Below are positions 15,069 to 20,902 of a stretch of DNA of 20,902 nucleotides, piece by piece. Position 1 is the first letter of the stretch, and the number at the start of each line of letters is the position of its first letter. The translations under genes and the position numbers were made by a program. The stretch comes from DATEZO01 sp035255485 (GTDB lineage: Bacteria > Pseudomonadota > Gammaproteobacteria > Burkholderiales > Burkholderiaceae_D). The stretch is from NCBI GenBank assembly GCA_035255485.1, contig DATEZO010000277.1, forward strand, positions 1 through 20,902. Direction: 5' to 3'. The notes beneath the pieces were generated by a model. The model was not told where the DNA came from, did no database searches, and saw only the letters and a list, made by a program, of their open reading frames with translations.

Positions 15069-16208
15069 TCACCGCACCTGGGCCAGCAAGCCAGCGCCTT
15101 GCGTGACAACCCGCTCGCCATTCGCAACGCCGGAGACCAGGACTACGGTGGCTGCATCGACCGGCTGCGCACGAACCGTGCGCAGGAAAAAGCGCTCTGC
15201 GCCGGTATGGACCCAGACTGCCACTCCACCGGCCCCCATTTTTACCAGCGATGACTGCGGTACTGCCACACCCTTGCTGGTGCGGGAAGTCTTGGCAATG
15301 ACCTTGACCGGCTGGCCGACCGCCACCGCTGCACTGACGGATTTGACGCGAAACAGTAACGGAATGGCTTGTTCGCGCAACTGCCTCCCGCCGCCGACAA
15401 ACTGTAACTCCAGGACGCCGCCGGATACCGCAGCGCTTGCCGCCGCAATATCGGTTACCAGCACCGGATCGTACGCCAGCGCTTCGACTGCCAGGCGCGC
15501 AGGATCAATCACTTCGAACAGAATATCCCTTGCTTCAACTACCTGCCCAACCACTACATTGGCTGCACTGATCATACCTGACGCTGGCGCAATCAGCGTC
15601 TCCGGCGTATTGATACCGGCCCTCACGGCGGCACGGCGTTTTTTTAATGCATCAAGCTCGAGGCGTGTCGCCTCGATGACGGATTGCGGCACGGCACCCT
15701 CGAGCTGTTCATAACGTATTGCCTTGCGCTGGGTAATCGCCAGTTGGGATTCGAGTTCGGCAAGCTGTGCCTGGCTGTTGCCGCGTTCGATACTGCTAGC
15801 TACCGGTCGCAAATACGCCAGCACTTGTCCTTTGATCACTCTCTGCCCCAGCATTGGCAAGCCATGCGGGCCGGGTTCTATACGGCCGGATTGACCTGAT
15901 TGCACGCGCCCGCCAGCATTCGGATCAGCGATCACCTTGCCGTTGAATTCGACGGTGGTCGGGATATCCCTGACTTCGGTCAAAACCGTGCGCAGGCCGA
16001 GCTGACGCTGCACGACTTTCGGCACGAACAGACTGCCATCGGCAAGCCGATGGGCGGAAACGAAATCTTCCTGGGCACCATACGAAGTGGCATTAGCGGT
16101 TGTCGGCGGCGCAGCTTGGCCGTGATCCTCGTCGCCATGGGCTGCTGCCGACCGGTAAGCTCCCAGCAGGGCGATCGCCAGGATGATTGCAAGATACGTC
16201 TGTTTCAT
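15069..16208 (-). CDS. Membrane fusion protein of heavy-metal efflux system (CzcB/CusB family)
   Basis: This periplasmic adaptor links the RND pump to the outer-membrane channel. I take the ATG at 16208 (MKQTYLAIILAIALLGAYRS) because GAGGG lies 8 bases before it. The ATG at 16217, three codons upstream, forms an ATGA overlap with the previous gene but touches the ribosome binding site. The 379 residues begin with a signal peptide, then a His-rich HGDEDHG, as in CzcB-type adaptors. The lipoyl halves around GPHGLPMLGQRVIKGQVLAYL and APASGMISAANVVVGQVVEA flank a helical hairpin (IERGNSQAQLAELESQLAIT). The end is the barrel and membrane-proximal domain. It lacks the extra C-terminal metal domain of some CzcB proteins. 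Confidence 0.93.
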   Translation of the reverse strand: MKQTYLAIILAIALLGAYRSAAAHGDEDHGQAAPPTTANATSYGAQEDFVSAHRLADGSLFVPKVVQRQLGLRTVLTEVRDIPTTVEFNGKVIADPNAGGRVQSGQSGRIEPGPHGLPMLGQRVIKGQVLAYLRPVASSIERGNSQAQLAELESQLAITQRKAIRYEQLEGAVPQSVIEATRLELDALKKRRAAVRAGINTPETLIAPASGMISAANVVVGQVVEARDILFEVIDPARLAVEALAYDPVLVTDIAAASAAVSGGVLELQFVGGGRQLREQAIPLLFRVKSVSAAVAVGQPVKVIAKTSRTSKGVAVPQSSLVKMGAGGVAVWVHTGAERFFLRTVRAQPVDAATVVLVSGVANGERVVTQGAGLLAQVR

Positions 16209-16213
16209 TCGAT

Positions 16214-16756
16214 TCATCCCTCGGTGACTGTGTTCTTTTTGCGGCGACGCCTGGCAATGAACCCGGCACCCACAGCAAGCAGTGCACCCGATCCGCCCCA
16301 AATGGCCCACTGATTCCACGCTTTATTTTGTTTGATGCCGGCAACGGCAGGAGATGGAACATCAAGGGTGGCCGTGAGCAGGTCAGCAGACTCGCCTGCT
16401 TGTACTGAAATGGCCAGTGGGTACTTCCCCGGGCGGGCAAAAGCATCTCCTGGAATCGAATACACGCCGGGTGTGACTTGCGTCGCCACAAGATTCGATG
16501 CGCCGCTCTCAACTTCAATTTGCGCATCGATTACAGGCTCGTTGGTCGCAAAACGATCGAGGACGAGCATCAGCCTTTTCTCCTGCAGCGCCGCGACCAG
16601 CTCAAATTCTTCGGTCTGGGCGGTCGCGCGCGGTACCTTCGCAGCAGGTAGTATCGGCGTTGCCACGCTGCCATGATCTTCTCCACCATGAGCCCAGGCA
16701 GAGAGGGATAACGCGGCAAAAGCCGCGGCCACGAAGAATGCGCTGATGTGCCTCAA
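16214..16756 (-). CDS. Small His-bearing membrane-anchored protein of the efflux operon, unknown function
   Basis: This 180-residue protein starts at a TTG (16756) that overlaps the stop of the outer-membrane factor gene as TTGA. GGGAG lies 8 bases upstream. A signal peptide ends at WAHGGEDHG, putting a His/Glu/Asp metal-like motif at the mature N-terminus, much as in the neighbouring MFP. A beta-rich periplasmic domain (about 45-135, with PGVYSIPGDAFARPGKYPLAISV) resembles small FixH- or YtkA-like domains. The C-terminus has a membrane helix (about 148-168) and then a basic RRRRKK tail facing the cytoplasm. Its place between the outer-membrane factor and MFP genes implies a role in metal capture or complex assembly. 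This is inference; I do not recognise a characterised family. Confidence 0.85.
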   Translation of the reverse strand: MRHISAFFVAAAFAALSLSAWAHGGEDHGSVATPILPAAKVPRATAQTEEFELVAALQEKRLMLVLDRFATNEPVIDAQIEVESGASNLVATQVTPGVYSIPGDAFARPGKYPLAISVQAGESADLLTATLDVPSPAVAGIKQNKAWNQWAIWGGSGALLAVGAGFIARRRRKKNTVTEG

Positions 16757-17946
16757 GGTAGGACTCCCAGAATTTGGTTGATGCGGGATCGGGAAGCCGC
16801 CAGCGTGACCTGCTGGCGATTGAGCAATGCTTCCGCTTCGAACGCGGCAGCGCGCGCCCGTAACACTGCAGGCAAGTCGGACTCGCCAATGCTGAAGGCC
16901 TTCTCCGCGAGTCGCAAGGTATCGGCAGTCAGTTCCCGCCGCTGCTGCGCCATGGTCAACTGCCTTTCTGCCGTATCCAGGCCCCGTTCCGCACTTTCTC
17001 TTTCGAGATCCAACTTGAGATGGGCAAGGGCCAATTCTGCATCAGCCTGATCAACCTCGGCTCGGGCCGCAGAATTCTCTTGGCGCACGCGCGGGCCGAA
17101 GGAGAATGGAATCGTCAATTTCACACCTATGGCATTGGAATAAGGCTCAGTGAAGTCGCTGCGGTCTCGCGCCACACGCATGGCGAGCTCGGGCGCATCG
17201 CGTTGAGCCTTTGTTGCGGCCTTGAGTTTGGCTCGTGCCAGTTGCGCAGCGGCGGCGAGGGCGGCCAGTTGCGGATGGTTGTCGCGGGTTTCGCGAGTCG
17301 CAACGGCATTCTCCGCTGCCAGTACAGCGGGAGCAGCAACACCGGTCAGGCTACGGTAGGCGTGTTCCGCCTGGAGCAGCAGGGTTTCTGCATCGGCCAG
17401 CTCCGCGTCCGCAGCAAGGCGTTCATTTTGCACGAGATTGGCGTCGATCCGCGCCAATTCGCCCGCCCTGAAGCGACGCAGCACATCCGATTCAAGCGCA
17501 CGGGCAGTAGCAACGCGGTGCCTGGCCAAAGTGCTGGCATTGCGTGCAGCCGCGACGGCCCACCATCGGTCACGCACTTCACCTGCAATCTGCAAACGCA
17601 GAGCACGGTAGCGTGCCGCCATTTCACTTTGCGCGCTGAATGCTTCCGCCTCCCGTGCCGCCTTCTGCCCCGGCAACCATAGCGGCACAGCCATCTCGAT
17701 TTCCCACTCTTGTTTTCCGAGATTCCTGCCTGCCCGGTCATTCAGATTGGAGAGCGAAATCGAGGCGGGTCCCGGCGTCATGCTTGCGGCGGCTTCGATG
17801 CGCGCCTGCGCCTCGGCTTTACGCACCGTGCCGGCAGCCGCCGCCGGATTGCGGGACCAGGCCTGCTCCAGGGCGTCGGCAAGGCTCTGGGCCTGTATCG
17901 GCAGAGTGAAGATAAGTCCGAATATCAATGTGATTGTTCTATTCAT
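16753..17946 (-). CDS. Outer-membrane factor of heavy-metal efflux system (CzcC/TolC family)
   Basis: This is the outer-membrane channel of the tripartite pump and the first gene of the operon. The frame is open to 18015, but MNRTITLIFGLIFTLPIQAQ from the ATG at 17946 is a proper signal peptide and gives 397 residues, normal for CzcC proteins. The mature part has the duplicated OEP domain: SLADALEQAWSRNPAAAAG at the start of repeat 1, and long alpha-helical segments rich in Ala, Arg and Glu. PYSNAIGVKLTIPFSFGPRV marks a beta strand of repeat 2, and ESDLPAVLRARAAAFEAEALL is close to the end. No lipobox cysteine is seen. The ribosome binding site is weak (GGAA). Transcription probably starts near the 18-bp palindrome about 120 bp upstream. 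Confidence 0.92.
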   Translation of the reverse strand: MNRTITLIFGLIFTLPIQAQSLADALEQAWSRNPAAAAGTVRKAEAQARIEAAASMTPGPASISLSNLNDRAGRNLGKQEWEIEMAVPLWLPGQKAAREAEAFSAQSEMAARYRALRLQIAGEVRDRWWAVAAARNASTLARHRVATARALESDVLRRFRAGELARIDANLVQNERLAADAELADAETLLLQAEHAYRSLTGVAAPAVLAAENAVATRETRDNHPQLAALAAAAQLARAKLKAATKAQRDAPELAMRVARDRSDFTEPYSNAIGVKLTIPFSFGPRVRQENSAARAEVDQADAELALAHLKLDLERESAERGLDTAERQLTMAQQRRELTADTLRLAEKAFSIGESDLPAVLRARAAAFEAEALLNRQQVTLAASRSRINQILGVLP

Positions 17947-18352
17947 CACAGCATTCCGTTTAGAGGGATATTGCGAACTTGCAAGCTGAATCGGAAGACT
18001 GGAATTTGCATCCATTTCCCACTGGTAGCTATCTTGCTATGTTGTACCTAACCTCTGGCTGACGACATCATTACAAATTTGTAATGTAGAACCCATACTG
18101 CTCTGTACCAATGACATGGCGAATGAAATTGATGTATTTTCCTGTTGGCGAGGATAAGGCAGGGATTTTGCAAGGCACTACTACCCGGCGCCTGTGGAAC
18201 GTGCCCATTCGCAAGAGAAAAGACATCCTGCACAAGGGGAAAAAGCAGAAGCAGCAACGACCAATGCCTGCATCATGAGTAAAAATCGGCATAAGACTTT
18301 GGTGCCAAAGGTAAGATGGCAACGTGTAATTCCTGAGGAAAAGAGATCGGTC
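17947..18352. other. Divergent regulatory region between efflux operon and two-component system
   Basis: No gene is supported here, although several frames are open across it. It holds the palindrome at 18069-18086, and the leaders of both transcription units would start near it. The leader towards the response regulator is long, about 265 bp, and has no obvious terminator or recognised riboswitch. Confidence 0.6.
18069..18086. promoter_or_regulatory. Perfect 18-bp palindrome, likely CusR/CopR/CzcR-type operator
   Basis: CATTACAAATTTGTAATG is an exact palindrome. Heavy-metal response regulators of the CusR/CopR family bind boxes of the form ATTACA-N-TGTAAT or ATGACAA-N-TTGTCAT, which this closely resembles. 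It lies 123 bp before the outer-membrane factor start and 267 bp before the response regulator start, so one site could serve both directions. Confidence 0.8.
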
Positions 18353-19036
18353 ATGAAAATCCTGATTGTTGAAGATGAGCAAAAGACCGGCGATTACCTG
18401 AAACAGGGATTGTCGGAGGCAGGTTTTGTGACGGATCTTGCCCTTAATGGCATCGATGGCCTGCATCTCGCACTCACTGGCGATTATGACCTGCTGGTCC
18501 TGGATGTCATGCTGCCCGGACTTACCGGCTGGCAAATTCTGGAAGACTTGCGTCGCCGGGGCCAGGAAATGCCAGTGCTGTTCCTGACCGCCAGGGATCA
18601 AGTCGAAGATCGGGTGAAGGGGCTGGAACTCGGCGCCGATGATTACCTTGTCAAACCCTTTGCTTTTTCAGAGTTTCTGGCGCGCGTGCGCACTCTGCTG
18701 CGCCGGGGAAAGAATGGCATGGAGGTAAGCGTACTGCGCGCGGCTGATCTTGAGCTCGATCTGCTGCGCCGCCGAGTTAGCCGTTCCGGCAGTCGAATCG
18801 ACCTGACGGCCAAGGAATTTGCCTTGCTTGAATTATTGCTGCGGCGCCAGGGCGAAGTGCTGCCACGTTCGCTGATCGCCTCGCAAGTGTGGGACATGAA
18901 CTTTGATAGTGACACCAATGTGATCGAGGTCGCGATGCGCCGCCTGCGCGGCAAGGTGGATGACAATTTCGAGCCGAAGTTGATCCACACCATGCGTGGC
19001 ATGGGTTATGTCCTGGAGGTTCCCGATTGCGCCTGA
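18353..19036 (+). CDS. Heavy-metal response regulator, OmpR family (CusR/CzcR/CopR type)
   Basis: This is the transcription factor half of a metal-sensing two-component system. The ATG at 18353 gives MKILIVEDEQKTGDYLKQGL and 227 residues, the exact family size; the open frame upstream is not conserved-looking. The receiver domain has the acidic pair at residues 7-8, the phospho-acceptor Asp51 in VLDVMLPGLTG, Thr79 and Lys101 in YLVKPF. KTGDYLKQGLSEAGFVTD is characteristic of the heavy-metal subgroup. The C-terminal winged helix contains LTAKEFALLELLLRRQGEVLPRS and the recognition helix NVIEVAMRRLRGKVD. The stop overlaps the kinase start by 10 bases. The expected target is the palindrome at 18069-18086, controlling the efflux operon and this operon itself. 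Confidence 0.94.
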   Translation: MKILIVEDEQKTGDYLKQGLSEAGFVTDLALNGIDGLHLALTGDYDLLVLDVMLPGLTGWQILEDLRRRGQEMPVLFLTARDQVEDRVKGLELGADDYLVKPFAFSEFLARVRTLLRRGKNGMEVSVLRAADLELDLLRRRVSRSGSRIDLTAKEFALLELLLRRQGEVLPRSLIASQVWDMNFDSDTNVIEVAMRRLRGKVDDNFEPKLIHTMRGMGYVLEVPDCA

Positions 19037-20427
19037 TTTCCAACCTGTCGTTGACCGCGCGCCTGACATTGCTGTTTATCACGGGGTCAAGCGTCGTATT
19101 GCTGGCGCTGGGCTGGCTGATCGGGGCTTCGATTGAACGCCATTTCAAAGAGCTGGATCGCGATGCCCTGGCGGGCAAGCTGATGTTGGCCCGGCATGTA
19201 ATCGAACGGGTTGCCTCATCTCGGGATCTGGAGCGCCTGCCGGCGCAATTGGGCGATGCGATCGTCGGGCATCACGATCTCGCGGTTCAGGTATTGGGCC
19301 CCCAAAAAGAGATTTTGCTCGCGTCATCTGATATCGCCTTTCCGGACGATTGGCTTGCCCATGTTGCGAATATGCCCGAAACACCGTTATTCGAATGGTC
19401 GCAGGACGAGCGCAGCTACCGGGGCCTTGCGGCATCGATCCCGACGAGTGTTGCGGCATGGCAGCCCCTGGTGGTCGCTGTTGCTATCGATATTGAGCAC
19501 CATAAAGCTTTCATGCAGACTTTCATGCAAACCTTGTGGTTGTTCGTTGCCTGCGCTGCACTGGCGAGTGGTTTGGTAGGATGGTTCGCCGCCAACCGGG
19601 GCTTGGCGCCACTGCGGGCCATGCGTAAGCGAGCAGCGGGAGTGACGGCGCAAACGCTGGATCAGCGTCTGCCGGTGGACGCGGTGCCTGCCGAACTAGC
19701 CGCCCTGGCAACGACATTGAACGAAATGCTGGAGCGGCTGGAGGACGCCTTTTGCCGCCTATCCGATTTTTCCTCGGATCTGGCTCACGAACTACGCACG
19801 CCCATCAGTAACCTGATGACGCAAACGCAAGTATCGCTCTCCCGTACACGGGATGCGGCAAGTTACCGCGAGATACTGGAATCAAATGCCGAAGAGTTCG
19901 AACGCCTGGCACGCATGATTTCCGACATGTTGTTCTTGGCGAAAGCGGAAAACGGACTCACCATTGCCAATGACGAGCAGGTCGATCTGGCTCGTGAGGT
20001 GCGTGACCTGTTTGAATTCTATGAGGCGTTAGCGGATGAAAAAGATATCCATCTTCGACTCCTCGGGGAAGGCACGGTTCGGGGCGATCGGCTCATGCTG
20101 CGTCGCGCCTTGAGCAACCTGTTATCCAACGCGTTGCGTTACACGCCTCGAGATGGGGATGTTCTTGTGACAATCGCGCCGGAAGAAACGGCGATCGTGC
20201 TTTCCGTCGACAATTCGGGCGAGACGATACCGCCACGGCATCTTACCCGCCTTTTCGAGCGTTTCTACCGTGCCGACCCATCCCGTCAACATGTCACCGG
20301 AGAGGGAACAGGGCTCGGCTTGGCAATTACCCAGGCAATTGCACGCGCACATCACGGGCGGGTTTCAGCAATTTCAACGGCAGGTCGTACACGCTTTTCG
20401 ATTCAGCTCCCTCACATTCAAGCTTGA
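19027..20427 (+). CDS. Heavy-metal sensor histidine kinase (CusS/CzcS/CopS type)
   Basis: This inner-membrane kinase senses periplasmic metal and phosphorylates the regulator encoded just upstream. It starts at a TTG (19027) with GGAGG at 19015-19019, overlapping the regulator gene. The 466 residues begin RLISNLSLTARLTLLFITGS, as usual for CusS-like kinases. In order: TM1 (about 11-33), a periplasmic sensor loop of about 130 residues, TM2 (about 166-188) and a HAMP domain. The H box FSSDLAHELRTPISNL has the phospho-acceptor His254. The N box NLLSNALRYTP, the G1 box DNSGETIPP, the F box LFERFYRADPSR and the G2 box GEGTGLGLAI follow. All catalytic motifs are intact. The sensor loop has histidines (GHH, EHHK) that may contact metal; the ion cannot be named. 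Confidence 0.94.
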   Translation: MRLISNLSLTARLTLLFITGSSVVLLALGWLIGASIERHFKELDRDALAGKLMLARHVIERVASSRDLERLPAQLGDAIVGHHDLAVQVLGPQKEILLASSDIAFPDDWLAHVANMPETPLFEWSQDERSYRGLAASIPTSVAAWQPLVVAVAIDIEHHKAFMQTFMQTLWLFVACAALASGLVGWFAANRGLAPLRAMRKRAAGVTAQTLDQRLPVDAVPAELAALATTLNEMLERLEDAFCRLSDFSSDLAHELRTPISNLMTQTQVSLSRTRDAASYREILESNAEEFERLARMISDMLFLAKAENGLTIANDEQVDLAREVRDLFEFYEALADEKDIHLRLLGEGTVRGDRLMLRRALSNLLSNALRYTPRDGDVLVTIAPEETAIVLSVDNSGETIPPRHLTRLFERFYRADPSRQHVTGEGTGLGLAITQAIARAHHGRVSAISTAGRTRFSIQLPHIQA

Positions 20428-20641
20428 TTTATCCATTTGTTAAATGGCTTCGTGAGAGGAGTGCCGGCTCCGGATGGGATTTTTGCATGTCGATGAAGAC
20501 GTGCAACAACGTAAAAGTTCCCTGCTTGCATCCTGTTTCATCTTCGCTCCAGGGAGGAATACCATCTCCAAAACCGTCAACTTGTCAGATCAGGATTGCC
20601 TATACTTTTAAAAAGGGGACATCCTGCGTGAAGGAGTTGCC

Positions 20642-20902
20642 ATGAAAGGATTTCAGTTGGCGTTCTTTATGGAGCAGAACAAGCGCCATGGGCATCAGGC
20701 GTTATGGGAATGGCTGCTGGAGACAGCCCGCTCGCATGGTATTCGCGGTGCGACTGTGTTTATGGGCGCCATGGGGTACGGGCATCACCGCCGTATTCAC
20801 TCGGCACACTTTTTTGAAGTGGCTGATCAACCGGTGGAAGTGACGATGGTCGTGACCGAAGAAGAAGCAGGGCGGTTATTTGCGTTGCTGATTGAAGAAA
20901 AA
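20642..20902 (+). CDS. DUF190 family (PII-like) protein, 3' end outside the window
   Basis: An open frame of 87 codons runs off the end of the window. The ATG at 20642 follows AAGGAG at 20631-20636. The protein reads MKGFQLAFFMEQNKRHGHQA, LWEWLLETARSHGIRGATVF and MGAMGYGHHRRIHSAHFFEV, then QPVEVTMVVTEEEAGRLFAL. This is the DUF190 pattern: a ferredoxin-like fold related to PII signalling proteins, normally about 100-115 residues, so only some 20 residues are missing. The family is often beside fluoride (CrcB), cation or metal transport genes and may bind nucleotides or metals; its exact role is unknown. HGH and GHHRRIH supply several histidines. A -10-like TATACT lies at 20601-20606. Its position after the kinase may reflect a separate unit. 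Confidence 0.88.
   Translation, partial: MKGFQLAFFMEQNKRHGHQALWEWLLETARSHGIRGATVFMGAMGYGHHRRIHSAHFFEVADQPVEVTMVVTEEEAGRLFALLIEEK

Noticed and set aside
18071..18601. 176-codon minus-strand frame covering the divergent promoter region and the start of the response regulator
   Set aside because: It overlaps the operator palindrome and the conserved receiver domain, lacks a ribosome binding site and shows no known domain.
20433..20447. Small hairpin CCATTT-GTT-AAATGG after the sensor kinase as terminator
   Set aside because: Only a 6-bp AT-rich stem without a following T-run; too weak to call.
20424..20645. 73-codon plus-strand frame after the sensor kinase
   Set aside because: It overlaps the kinase stop and the DUF190 start, lacks a ribosome binding site and shows no domain.

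Overview
The window looks like a chromosomal stretch of a betaproteobacterium of the order Burkholderiales, probably Oxalobacteraceae (a Herminiimonas- or Collimonas-like organism). This is inferred from the GC-rich coding style, the short Burkholderiales-type H-NS protein and the gene types. No rRNA, tRNA, CRISPR array, phage or insertion-sequence gene is visible. The theme is metal handling and redox: ferrous iron uptake, copper export, cyanide-insensitive respiration and a tripartite heavy-metal efflux pump with its own two-component system.

Layout. Positions 1-1722 (+) hold the C-terminal two thirds of the ferrous iron permease FeoB, overlapped by a small membrane-anchored protein with a four-cysteine cluster. 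Positions 1822-3192 (+) encode the nucleotide nucleosidase PpnN, followed by a structured hairpin. Positions 3427-3819 (+) encode a DUF302 protein, preceded by a 23-codon ORF with a strong ribosome binding site that looks like a gene remnant. Positions 4162-7324 are a complete copper-export module: copZ (-) diverges from copA-cueR (+). Each side has its own MerR-type promoter with a 19-bp spacer and a CueR-like dyad. A small H-NS protein follows at 7725-8024, then about 920 bp without a clear gene. cydA-cydB (+, 8947-11365) encode a bd-type quinol oxidase of the cyanide-insensitive (CIO) class.

Positions 11447-17946 (-) form one tightly packed efflux operon: outer-membrane factor, small His-bearing membrane protein, membrane fusion protein, HME-RND pump and a secreted 153-residue accessory protein. 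It diverges from a CusR/CzcR-type response regulator and sensor kinase (+, 18353-20427). A perfect 18-bp palindrome in the divergent gap is the likely operator. The window ends inside a DUF190 (PII-like) gene.

How the genes work together: CueR would sense cytoplasmic Cu(I) and induce CopA and CopZ, while the two-component system would sense periplasmic metal and induce the RND pump. FeoB supplies iron and CIO can sustain respiration when haem-copper oxidases are inhibited; linking these to the metal-stress genes is inference from proximity.

The least explained signal is an AT-rich intergenic repeat. Two 73-bp copies in opposite orientation (4021-4093 and 8454-8526) match at about 59 of 73 positions without gaps and contain short palindromes. 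The first copy lies inside a pair of 17-bp inverted repeats about 270 bp apart, suggesting an uncharacterised miniature element or regulatory RNA family.
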